Below, piece by piece: positions 44,338-52,388 of a DNA stretch of 64,000 nucleotides (positions are counted from its first letter, which is position 1; every line of letters begins with the position of its first letter). The position numbers and the translations under genes were made by a program. Source of the stretch: Salinactinospora qingdaonensis (lineage in GTDB: Bacteria; Actinomycetota; Actinomycetes; Streptosporangiales; Streptosporangiaceae); assembly GCF_039539445.1 (NCBI RefSeq), contig NZ_BAABDD010000003.1, forward strand, positions 1-64,000. The letters run 5' to 3'. Under the pieces are notes generated by a model. It worked only from the letters and a program-made list of their open reading frames with translations. It was not told where the DNA came from and did not search any database.

Positions 44338-45534
44338 TCAGCGGGGCATCAGCATGTCCACGAGGTTATCGGTCGCCGACGCACCGGCGAGGGAAAGTTC
44401 GATGACATTGGTGGCCACCACGTGCCGTGCCCGCTCGCGGGCGAAGTCGGCCACGTGGGGCTGCTGTTCGTGTTCCTCGTAGGCCAACTGATCGCGGTAG
44501 ATGGCGTAGATGATGCGTTGGAGGGGAGCGCTGGGCACCGTGTGGCAGGCGAAGAGCAGCGTGTCGGGTTCGTAGCGCGCCACCTTGTCGACGAACTTCT
44601 CGGCGCAGTCGTCGAACACCTCGCCGTGGCCGTCGGCCAGCGTGTAGATCGTGATGATCCCGTAAAGCCGCGAGAGCCGCGACGAGACCGCCGGCTCCTC
44701 ATGGGGCCCGGGTTCGCGGCGCCTGCGTCGCACGTCCTCCTCCGGTGGTTCAAAACGATCGTCGCCGTGGTCGGAGGGCTCGGGCTCGTCGTCGTAGTCG
44801 TCTTCGTCGTCATAACCGGGCTCGTCGTAGTCGTCCCCGCGTCGCCCGCCGCGCGAGCGGCGTCGACGTCGATCCCGCGACGGGGTGGCGGCGATCGAGA
44901 CGGCGCTCCAGACAGCGGCCACGGCGCCCACCAGCATGAGCTGGCCCAACACACCGAGACCGAAACGGCTCACCGTGATCTCCAAAACGGCAGCCAGAAT
45001 GGTGAGCCCCACGACCGTGAGTTGGTGCCGCGACACCTGCGGATACTCCCGCCATCCTCGCAGCGCCACGATGAGGCATGCGAACAGCACGACGGCGACG
45101 AACAGGTGCGTCAGACCGAGCACCGTCATAGGGATGACGTCGTAGTGGTCCCCGGCGGCGGGGTAGCTGTTCTCGTAACTGCCTCGAAGCCGGTCCATGA
45201 GGAGGATCACCAGCGGGACGACCGCGAGGGTGATGGTGACGAGCCGTACCCCGAACCGGACCCGCGGCGAGGTGACCACGTACTCCACCGCGGCCCACCC
45301 CAGCAGGAGCGGCCCGAACAGACCCACCCCCAGGTGGAAGACGCGGAAGGTCACCCCGGAGAAGTCCAGCAGGGCACCGGGGAACGCCGCACTGAGCGCG
45401 ACCGTCACCGCCAGGACTGCGGCGGCCCACCCCCACATGTACGACTGCGGACCCCGATAGCAACGGGCGGCCAGCGCCGCTGTGGCACTCCAGGCCACGA
45501 GCGCGCAGACGAATGCAAGTCCTACCTCGACCAT
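44338..45534 (-). CDS. Membrane protein fused to an antibiotic-biosynthesis-monooxygenase-like (ABM) domain
   Basis: A 398-residue protein with about seven membrane helices in residues 1-215. A charged, Asp/Arg-rich disordered linker follows (about 218-290, EPGYDDEDDYDDEPEPSDHG). The C-terminal domain (about 295-398) reads as an ABM ferredoxin-like fold (YGIITIYTLADGHGEVFDDC, RIIYAIYRDQLAYEEHEQQP). ABM domains usually work as dimers on quinones or heme, or as stress sensors. The tethering of one to a polytopic membrane domain suggests a sensor or a quinone-linked activity, which is inference. Confidence 0.75.
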   Translation of the reverse strand: MVEVGLAFVCALVAWSATAALAARCYRGPQSYMWGWAAAVLAVTVALSAAFPGALLDFSGVTFRVFHLGVGLFGPLLLGWAAVEYVVTSPRVRFGVRLVTITLAVVPLVILLMDRLRGSYENSYPAAGDHYDVIPMTVLGLTHLFVAVVLFACLIVALRGWREYPQVSRHQLTVVGLTILAAVLEITVSRFGLGVLGQLMLVGAVAAVWSAVSIAATPSRDRRRRRSRGGRRGDDYDEPGYDDEDDYDDEPEPSDHGDDRFEPPEEDVRRRRREPGPHEEPAVSSRLSRLYGIITIYTLADGHGEVFDDCAEKFVDKVARYEPDTLLFACHTVPSAPLQRIIYAIYRDQLAYEEHEQQPHVADFARERARHVVATNVIELSLAGASATDNLVDMLMPR

Positions 45535-45707
45535 CCCGCTAATGATGCTGCACTTTGAAGGTCAACGCGCACACAGGGGCTGTACACCTCCCTCGTTACG
45601 GGCCGATCGCGCTGCATCTCACACCATCACACGCTTTAGGGTGTGAATTAACTCACTCGACAGTTTGCACTTTAGCTGAGTGTGCTGGACGGAGTTCGCC
45701 GGGGCCG

Positions 45708-45713
45708 TAGGCT
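45708..45713 (+). promoter_or_regulatory. Putative -10 element of the HAD gene (leaderless)
   Basis: TAGGCT lies 6 bases before ATG 45720. Confidence 0.45.
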
Positions 45714-45719
45714 CAAAGC

Positions 45720-46580
45720 ATGTGGCGCCAACCCTGGCACAGCGACCCCGGCCGCTCTTCTCGCGCCGGCGAAGCGGCGACCGTATCCGCCAAGCTCAAT
45801 CGCCCCGAGACAGCCGCAACCACAGCCGCCTTCTTCGACGTCGACAACACGCTCATGCGTGGCGCGTCGATCTACCATTTCGCCCGTGGACTCGCGGGTC
45901 GCGACCTGTTCACCACACGTGACCTCGCGCGCTTCGCCTGGGGGCAGGTGGTGTTCCGAGTCAGTGGCAGCGAACAGCGCAGCCATATCAACTCCGCGCG
46001 TGAGGCCGCCCTGGCGTTCGTCGCCGGCCACAAGGTCGACGAGCTGGTGCGGTTGTGCGAACAGGTCTATGACGAGACTATGGCCGACCGCCTCTGGGAG
46101 GGCACGCGCCTGCTTATCGAACAGCACATCGCCGCCGGGCAGCGGGTATGGCTGGTCACCACCACCCCTGTGGAACTGGCCGACATCATCAAACGGCGGC
46201 TTGGCCTCACCGGCGCGCTGGGCACCGTCGCCGAGTCGGTCGACGGCGTCTACACCGGCCGCCTCGTCGGCGACCTGCTCCACGGCCCCGCCAAAGCCGC
46301 CGCCGTGCGTGCCCTGGCCGAACGCGAAGGGCTGGACCTCTCGCGCTGCACCGCCTACAGCGACTCCCACAACGACCTGCCGCTGCTGTCGATCGTGGGT
46401 TATCCCAACGCCGTGAACCCTGACGATGACCTCTACGCCTACGCCGCCGGGCACGGCTGGCCGATACACGAGTTCCGCAGGCACCGCAAAGCGATGCGCA
46501 TCGGTGTTCGCGCTGCCGTATTCAGCGCGGTCGCCGGAGGAGTCGCGGTGAAGGTGGCGCGGCGCCGCCAGCGCTCCTAG
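45720..46580 (+). CDS. HAD-superfamily IB phosphatase (SerB/CicA-like)
   Basis: A 286-residue haloacid-dehalogenase-type phosphatase. Motif I is FFDVDNTLMRG near residue 38-48 (Asp nucleophile), motif II is the Thr cluster VWLVTTTPVELA, and motif III/IV is AYSDSHNDLPLLSIVG. The cap is helical, as in the IB group that includes phosphoserine phosphatase-like enzymes. A weakly hydrophobic, basic C-terminus (VAGGVAVKVARRRQRS) may touch the membrane. The stop codon TAG is part of the CTAG flank of a miniature element. Confidence 0.85.
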   Translation: MWRQPWHSDPGRSSRAGEAATVSAKLNRPETAATTAAFFDVDNTLMRGASIYHFARGLAGRDLFTTRDLARFAWGQVVFRVSGSEQRSHINSAREAALAFVAGHKVDELVRLCEQVYDETMADRLWEGTRLLIEQHIAAGQRVWLVTTTPVELADIIKRRLGLTGALGTVAESVDGVYTGRLVGDLLHGPAKAAAVRALAEREGLDLSRCTAYSDSHNDLPLLSIVGYPNAVNPDDDLYAYAAGHGWPIHEFRRHRKAMRIGVRAAVFSAVAGGVAVKVARRRQRS

Positions 46581-46739
46581 GTTGCTGTTTTTTGAAAAGG
46601 TCGGCGCGGGCGGGGGCGCACGTGGGTGCCTCTGCTGTCGCCCCCGCGGGCTGCCGAGATCGCGCAGCGATCGAGGCACGAGCGGACGACGAACCCCCAC
46701 GCGCCCCACACCCCAACCGTCCGAAAAACAACAACCCAG
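46577..46739 (+). repeat. CTAG-flanked miniature element, copy B
   Basis: The element spans 46581-46735 (155 bp), with left end GTTGCTGTTTTTTGAA and right end read inward GTTGTTGTTTTTCGGACGG. The flanks are CTAG (46577-46580) and CCAG (46736-46739). The core is GATCGC-GCA-GCGATC. The left CTAG provides the stop codon of the HAD phosphatase gene. Confidence 0.85.
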
Positions 46740-46878
46740 CGGCGTAACTGCGCTTACCAACGCCAGGCCACCTCGGGTCGCGGGGAAACGAACCGACACG
46801 GGCGACGGACACCCGGGACACCTACGGCCACCGGTGCCGCACGAACCGTGACAAGCCGCGGGGACGGCGAGGAGAGGA

Positions 46879-47910
46879 TCAGCGGCTTACCGCGGCCCGG
46901 ACCCGGTGCGTCATATTCCCGATGAACCGCGCCGGCGCCGTGCCTTTGTAGCGCTGCTCGGCCACATAGGAGTCGAACGCCTCTTGGGAGGTGTAACTGG
47001 GGCGCCAGCCAAGAGCGCGCTCCAGTTTGCTGGAGTCGAGAACCCGGCCATAGCACAGCGTCCGGAGCCGCTCGGGCGAATAGCCGAATCCGGCGCCCGG
47101 CGTCAGGCTGTTGAGCACCCGTAGTCCGTGCTCGGGCACCGGCATCTCCGGCCTGCCAGCCCTGCGCAGGCACTGGGACAACGGCATCGCTCCGGGGGCC
47201 GCGACGTTGAAGACACCGCCCTGCCCGTCGGTAGACAGTGCCATGCGCCGGATGACCTCCACCGCGTCATCCTCGTGGATGAACTGCATCCGCGGATCGT
47301 GGCCCAAGACCGTGGGGACGATCGCGCGCTCCAGATAGCGCGTCAACGGGGTCTCTGCGGCGGGCCCGATAAAGTTGGCGAAGCGCAGCACGGCAACCGC
47401 GATGTCAGAGCGGCGCCGGCGCAACTGCCGCGCGTGGCGCTCCACCTCGATGGCGTCGTCGGCGTGGCTGGAACCGTAGCGGCCCCGCGACCCCTGCGCG
47501 ACCGAATCCTCAGTGTGAAGGTCGCAGTCGCGCGAAGAGGCTCCGTAGACCGCGGCGGTGGAGCGTAGGACGATCCGGCTGACCGCTGTCGAACGCTGGC
47601 ACGCGGCGAGAACCTGCATGGCGCCCAGGATGTTGTTCTCCTTCGCCGCCCCGGCGGACTCGCCCGCCCCTTCCGGATGCGCGACCAGGTTGAGGTGCAG
47701 CACTGTATCGGCGCCGGAGTCACGGATCACCGTGCCCACTGTGTCGTCACTGGGGTCGACGTGGACGAACTCCACGCCGGGCAGCGCGTAGCGGGACGGG
47801 CGGGAATCCACACCGATCACCCGTTCAACGCCCGAGGCGCTGCGCATAACGTTCGCGGCCCGGGCTCCGAGGTATCGGGAGACACCGGTGACGAGTACGA
47901 CGCGGGCCAT
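46879..47910 (-). CDS. NAD-dependent epimerase/dehydratase (extended SDR)
   Basis: A 343-residue extended short-chain dehydrogenase. I use ATG 47910 (MARVVLVTGVSRYLGAR), since GAGGAGG lies about 10 bases upstream; the GTG at 47919 would be too close. The Rossmann motif is a variant, TGVSRYLG, lacking one of the usual glycines. The catalytic YxxxK appears altered: RGRYGSSHADDAIEVE has Tyr but no Lys at +4. It may therefore bind nucleotide without classic catalysis. It neighbours bS22, as galE2 (Rv0501) does in mycobacteria. Confidence 0.85.
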   Translation of the reverse strand: MARVVLVTGVSRYLGARAANVMRSASGVERVIGVDSRPSRYALPGVEFVHVDPSDDTVGTVIRDSGADTVLHLNLVAHPEGAGESAGAAKENNILGAMQVLAACQRSTAVSRIVLRSTAAVYGASSRDCDLHTEDSVAQGSRGRYGSSHADDAIEVERHARQLRRRRSDIAVAVLRFANFIGPAAETPLTRYLERAIVPTVLGHDPRMQFIHEDDAVEVIRRMALSTDGQGGVFNVAAPGAMPLSQCLRRAGRPEMPVPEHGLRVLNSLTPGAGFGYSPERLRTLCYGRVLDSSKLERALGWRPSYTSQEAFDSYVAEQRYKGTAPARFIGNMTHRVRAAVSR

Positions 47911-47988
47911 AATGGACACGCCTCCTCGACGAGGGATACGTGGCAGAAGGGAAACGGGGCCGCGGAGCGGCGGTGACGAGAGCGGCTA

Positions 47989-48087
47989 CTACTTCTTGTT
48001 GCGACGCTGGACGCGCGTCCTCTTCAGCAGTTTGCGGTGCTTCTTCTTGGCCATGCGCTTGCGGCGCTTCTTGACGACCGAACCCAT
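47989..48087 (-). CDS. Ribosomal mini-protein bS22 (AURKAIP1/COX24 domain)
   Basis: A 32-residue, extremely basic protein, MGSVVKKRRKRMAKKKHRKL plus a 12-residue tail ending RNKK. This is the COX24/AURKAIP1 domain that in mycobacterial ribosomes is bS22, a small-subunit protein. ATG 48087 has AGAGGTGG upstream. It lies 78 bases upstream of the epimerase gene on the same strand, as in other actinobacteria. Confidence 0.92.
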   Translation of the reverse strand: MGSVVKKRRKRMAKKKHRKLLKRTRVQRRNKK

Positions 48088-48354
48088 AGGACCACCTCTC
48101 GCGGACGAACGGACGAAACATGACGGCACGCCCGCGTCGCAGCGAGAGGCGAGCGAGACCATGCCGCTAGGGAGGACGTGGCGGCAGGCCACCGAAATGC
48201 AGCGCCGCACGACACAACGAACCACCACGCCAAAAGGCGCAGTACCTAACGAACTAGCGTACCCGGCAACCACGACCGGCACGCACGCCCGGCCACCACC
48301 GACGCTCGGCGAACCGGTCGTTGGCCGGCCGACGGGAGGCGCCAGGGTCGGGGG
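48088..48354. other. Intergenic region upstream of bS22
   Basis: In mycobacteria a BldC-like small HTH gene lies near bS22. I looked for one in these 267 bases and see no such frame. The region presumably holds the bS22 promoter. Confidence 0.4.
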
Positions 48355-48990
48355 TCAGGCTCCCGGGACGCCGCGCCCAGAGGTGTAGAGCTCCGCGGCG
48401 GGTTCAGCGTAGGAGACGCTGAGCAGCCGGTAGTCCTCAAAGGTCAGACTAGTCACACTGGCCAGATCACATTGCCGCCGGTCAGGACGGTGCCACAGCC
48501 GTTGCCCCTCGGCGGCGCGGCGGGCCATCCAGATGGGGAGCTGATGGCTGACGCACACGGCCTGCCGCCCCCACGCCTGCCTACGGGCCGCTTTGATGAC
48601 GTCGACCATGCGGGCCACGATCGTGGTGTAAGGCTCGCCCCACGAGGGTTGGAAGGGGTTGTACAGCCGCCGCCACGTCCGAGGATCGGCCATGGAACGG
48701 GACTTGAACGACCTGCCTTGGAAGCTGTTGCCTGCCTCGATGAGGCGATCGTCGGTCCATATGGGCAGGCTGAACGTTTCCGCCACCGGCTCAGCGGTCT
48801 CCTGGGCGCGCTCCAAGGGGGAGGAGTAGAGGGCGACGACGTCGCGGCCGGCGAGCCACTTGGCGGTGATCTCGGCCATCTGGCGGCCCCGCTCGCTGAG
48901 ATGGAAATCGGGTAGGCGGCCGTAGAGAATCCCCGCAGGATTGTGTACCTCGCCGTGACGCAGCAGGTGAACGACGGTAGTCGTGGACAT
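48355..48990 (-). CDS. Histidine phosphatase family protein
   Basis: A 211-residue phosphatase with the phosphohistidine motif LLRHGEVHNP at about residue 9-18, SSPLERAQETAEP and the second His in VSHQLPIWMARR. It is unlike glycolytic mutases and closer to Rv0525-type phosphatases, which sit next to hemL. Here it lies about 1.4 kb downstream of hemL, with a LysR gene between. Confidence 0.87.
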   Translation of the reverse strand: MSTTTVVHLLRHGEVHNPAGILYGRLPDFHLSERGRQMAEITAKWLAGRDVVALYSSPLERAQETAEPVAETFSLPIWTDDRLIEAGNSFQGRSFKSRSMADPRTWRRLYNPFQPSWGEPYTTIVARMVDVIKAARRQAWGRQAVCVSHQLPIWMARRAAEGQRLWHRPDRRQCDLASVTSLTFEDYRLLSVSYAEPAAELYTSGRGVPGA

Positions 48991-49013
48991 CTACGGGACC
49001 GTTTCCCTTCCGT

Positions 49014-49964
49014 TCATTTCGCGCTGCCGGGGTTGGACAGCGGAGCGCATGCCGCCTGCATTGCCTCCACCGTATCGACCGCGCGGCGCAGGGCCGCCAC
49101 CACGGCTTGCACGGCGGGGCGTCTCGTGGCCTCACTCCGCCACACCACGTACAGGTGGCGCGCCAAACCGGGACGTACGGGAAGAGTGACCACACCAGGG
49201 TGGGGCGCCCCCTGCCCCAGCCGCGGCAGGAGGGCGATGCCGAACCCGGCCGCGACGAGCGTGAGCTGAGTCGGATACTCCGAAGCGTAGTGCGCGACCC
49301 GGGGTTCCACCCCGCCGTGGCGCAGCGAGTCGACGAGCCAGGTGTGGCAGATGTCGCCGGGGGGCGAGCCGATCCAGCGCTCCTCGGCCAACTCCGCCAG
49401 GGCCAGCCATGGGCGTCCCACGAGGGGGTGCTCCGCGGGCAGGACGATCTCGGCGGGGTCGTCGAGCAGGTGCAGCTCCTCCAGCCCGTCGGGGATGGGC
49501 AACGGGGAGTTGCGCCAGCCTTGCACCATGGCCAGATCGAACTCGCCTCGCTGCACATGCGGCAGGGCCACCCGAGGATCGCGCTCGAAAAGCTGGACGT
49601 CGAGTTGGGGGTAGCGTTCGGCCAGGTCGCGCAGGACATGGGGCAACAGCCCGCGGAGGGCGGTGGCGAAGGCGGCGACGCGGAGGTGACCGATGACCCG
49701 GCCACGCTGGGCCTCCAAATCCGCTTCCGCCTCCGCCACCAGGGTGAGGATGCGGTCGGCGTGGTTGACGAGCAACTGTCCGGCGTCGGTGAGCCGGACC
49801 CCGCGCCCGCTGCGCTCCAGCAACTGAGAAGACGTCTCGCGTTCCAGCTTGGCGATCTGTTGGGAGACGGCTGAGGTGGTGATGCCAAGGATCTCGGCCG
49901 CAGCACTCACCGAACCGTATTCGGCTATGGCATTGAGTGCGCGCAACCGATCGAGATCGAGCAT
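49014..49964 (-). CDS. LysR-family transcriptional regulator
   Basis: A 316-residue regulator with N-terminal helix-turn-helix (AAAEILGITTSAVSQQIAKL, about 21-40) and effector domain. It is 23 bases upstream of the histidine phosphatase gene on the same strand. No divergent partner gene is present because a repeat element occupies the upstream gap, so its target is unclear. Confidence 0.9.
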   Translation of the reverse strand: MLDLDRLRALNAIAEYGSVSAAAEILGITTSAVSQQIAKLERETSSQLLERSGRGVRLTDAGQLLVNHADRILTLVAEAEADLEAQRGRVIGHLRVAAFATALRGLLPHVLRDLAERYPQLDVQLFERDPRVALPHVQRGEFDLAMVQGWRNSPLPIPDGLEELHLLDDPAEIVLPAEHPLVGRPWLALAELAEERWIGSPPGDICHTWLVDSLRHGGVEPRVAHYASEYPTQLTLVAAGFGIALLPRLGQGAPHPGVVTLPVRPGLARHLYVVWRSEATRRPAVQAVVAALRRAVDTVEAMQAACAPLSNPGSAK

Positions 49965-50077
49965 GGGGACATACTAGAGATTAGTTCAACCTTAAATGGC
50001 AAACGTAAACCTCGGTTACGGACATTCTCCCTCACGAAGAGCTCCCCCCATACCCGGACGCCAAGAAGATCGGGGCG

Positions 50078-50225
50078 CTAGGTTCTGTTTTTTGGACAGG
50101 GGCGAGGACAGGCCGTGGACGCAAACCGGCGAGCCCCCGCAGGCTACCGAGATCGCACAGCGATCGAGGTACGAGCGGACGACGAACACCCCCACAGCCA
50201 CCACCCCAGCCATCCCAGAATCCAG
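50078..50225 (+). repeat. CTAG-flanked miniature element, copy C
   Basis: The element spans 50082-50221 (140 bp), with left end GTTCTGTTTTTTGGACAGG. The right end read inward is ATTCTGGGATGGCTG, which has lost the central T-run. The flanks are CTAG (50078-50081) and CCAG (50222-50225). The core GATCGC-ACA-GCGATC keeps the stem with a third loop sequence. It lies in the gap between LysR and hemL, both minus-strand genes. Confidence 0.8.
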
Positions 50226-50348
50226 GCCCCTGCGGGGACGTGAGAGGGACTGGGCCCGGCGCGGGCGGGGCGGCCGGATCGCCGCGGCGGGTGAGCGCCG
50301 GGCGATTCTCGGCGCCCAGCATCACCTGGCGACGATTCTCGTGGCGCT

Positions 50349-51650
50349 CTACTGCGCCTGAGCTGCCGCACGCGCCGCCTTGGGCAGCGCCCCGAGGACC
50401 CGCTCGACGGCGGCGGCGTCGTGAGCCGCCGAGAAGAACCACGCCTCGAACGCGGCGGCCGGAAGGTAGATTCCCTGCTCCAGCATCGCGTGGAAGAAGG
50501 CCGCGAATTGTGCGGTGTTTTGGGCCTTGGCCCCCGCGAAATCGGTCACCTCGGCGTCGGTGAAGAAGATCGTGAAGAGACTGCCGCCGTGTTGGACGCG
50601 GTGCGCCACCCCGGCTGCCGACAGTTCCTCGCTCGCGGCCCGCGATACCTGCGCGGCGACACTGTCGATACGGGCGTAGACCTCCGGTGTCGCGTTGCGC
50701 AGCGTGGCCAGCCCCGCAGCCGTGGCCAGCGGGTTCCCCGAAAGCGTGCCCGCCTGGTACACCGGCCCCGCCGGGGTCAGCAACTCCATGAGGTCGGCGC
50801 GCCCGCCGAACGCCGCCGCCGGCAGCCCGCCGCCCATGACCTTGCCGAAGGTCACCAGGTCGGCGGCTACCCCGTCGACGCCGAACCAGCCCGAGGAGGT
50901 CACGCGGAAACCGGTCAGCACCTCGTCGAGCACGAGCAGCGCACCGTGGGCAGCGGCGATCTCCTTGAGGCGGGCGTTGAAGCCGTCCTTGGGCGGCACC
51001 ACGCCCATGTTGGCCGGGCACGCCTCGGCGATCACGCAGGCGATCCCGTCCTCGCCGTCACCGGCCTCGGCGAAGGCGGCGGTCACGGCGTCGATGTCGT
51101 TGTAGGGCAGCACGATGGTGTCGGCGGCGCTGGCTCCGGTGACCCCGGGCGAGTCGGGCAGGCCGAACGTCGCCACCCCGGAGCCGGCCGAGGCGAGCAG
51201 CGCGTCGACGTGACCGTGGTAGTTGCCCGCGAACTTGATGACCTTGCGCCGACCGGTGGCCGCGCGGGCGACCCGGATAGCCGACATGGTGGCCTCGGTG
51301 CCGGAGTTGACCAGTCGCACCTTCTCGACCGCGGTTCGGGAGACGATCTCCTCGGCCAACTCCACCTCGCCCGGTGTGGGCGCGCCGTAGGAGGTGCCTT
51401 TGGCCGCAGCCGCACCAACGGCCTCGGCCACCGCCGGGTGGTTGTGCCCCAGGATCAACGGGCCCCACGAGCAGACGAGGTCGACGTAGGTGTTGCCGTC
51501 GGCGTCGGTGAGGTAGGGCCCCTCCCCCGCGACCATGAACGGCGGGGTGCCCCCCACGGCGCCGAACGCTCGGACGGGGGAGTTCACCCCGCCGGGAATG
51601 ACAGCGCTACCGCGCTGGAACAGCTCATGCGAAGTCTGATTGGTACCCAC
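50349..51650 (-). CDS. hemL: Glutamate-1-semialdehyde 2,1-aminomutase
   Basis: A 433-residue PLP enzyme that makes 5-aminolevulinate in the C5 heme pathway. The PLP lysine is K270 in VTFGKVMGGGLPAAAFGGR. The N-terminal signature SPVRAFGAVGGTPPFMV and LVLDEVLTGFRV (PLP-binding Asp) are intact. It belongs with hemB, hemD and hemC at 60-64 kb; an 8.7-kb accessory segment now separates them. Confidence 0.95.
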   Translation of the reverse strand: MGTNQTSHELFQRGSAVIPGGVNSPVRAFGAVGGTPPFMVAGEGPYLTDADGNTYVDLVCSWGPLILGHNHPAVAEAVGAAAAKGTSYGAPTPGEVELAEEIVSRTAVEKVRLVNSGTEATMSAIRVARAATGRRKVIKFAGNYHGHVDALLASAGSGVATFGLPDSPGVTGASAADTIVLPYNDIDAVTAAFAEAGDGEDGIACVIAEACPANMGVVPPKDGFNARLKEIAAAHGALLVLDEVLTGFRVTSSGWFGVDGVAADLVTFGKVMGGGLPAAAFGGRADLMELLTPAGPVYQAGTLSGNPLATAAGLATLRNATPEVYARIDSVAAQVSRAASEELSAAGVAHRVQHGGSLFTIFFTDAEVTDFAGAKAQNTAQFAAFFHAMLEQGIYLPAAAFEAWFFSAAHDAAAVERVLGALPKAARAAAQAQ

Positions 51651-51775
51651 ACACCCAGTGTGGCAGTCACCGGCCGCCGGGCACGCCCCACCGGCCCCCG
51701 TGACTGCCGCGGCCTCAGGGACCGCTACCGTGTTCGCCCAACGGTGCTATCGGCAGGCGAGAGAGGGAGAGCCGT

Positions 51776-52267
51776 ATGGCCGACGATAGGGCGACCGCTG
51801 ATCTGATCGACGCCTACGGCGACACGATCGCGAGCTGCCAGACGCAGTTGCGGTCGTTCGGCGCCCGAGACGCCTTCCACGGGCCGATCTCCACCGTCTG
51901 GTGCCGCGCCGACAACGGCCTGGTCAAGAGCCGCCTCAACGAACCCGGCGCGGGGCACGTCCTCGTCGTGGACGGCGGCGCCTCGCTGCGTTCGGCGCTG
52001 ATGGGGGACATGATCGCCGCAGCGGCGGTACAAAACGGCTGGGCCGGCGTCGTCATCAACGGCGCGGTACGCGACGTGGCCGCGCTCGCGCAACTGCCGC
52101 TGGGGATCAAGGCCCTCGGCTCCAACCCGCGCAAGTCCGCCAAAGCGGGCGAAGGCGCGGTCGACGTCCCGGTCTCCTTCGGCGATGCCCTCTTCACGCC
52201 GGGGGCGTGGCTCTACAGCGACGAGGACGGCATCGTCATCAGCCCCGAGCCGCTGGCCGCCCCATAG
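51776..52267 (+). CDS. RraA-family protein (HMG/OAA aldolase-like or RNase E regulator-like)
   Basis: A 163-residue protein of the RraA/4-hydroxy-4-methyl-2-oxoglutarate aldolase family. The conserved core is GGASLRSALMGDMIAAAAVQ with GVVINGAVRD, in which the Gly-Asp and Arg-Asp pairs bind metal and oxalate-like substrate in the aldolases. Length and sequence fit RraA as well as class II aldolases, so activity cannot be chosen. GGGAG lies 6 bases before the ATG. Confidence 0.88.
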   Translation: MADDRATADLIDAYGDTIASCQTQLRSFGARDAFHGPISTVWCRADNGLVKSRLNEPGAGHVLVVDGGASLRSALMGDMIAAAAVQNGWAGVVINGAVRDVAALAQLPLGIKALGSNPRKSAKAGEGAVDVPVSFGDALFTPGAWLYSDEDGIVISPEPLAAP

Positions 52268-52388
52268 CCGGCCAGGGTGCCCCTCTTTCCGTACAGCCTC
52301 CCGGTCACGGCTGTGGCCGGCATTGACTTCCGCCCCTTCCGAGACCGGTCAACCGGGGGCACGGCCAGGTCAGACACTCCCGAGACGC

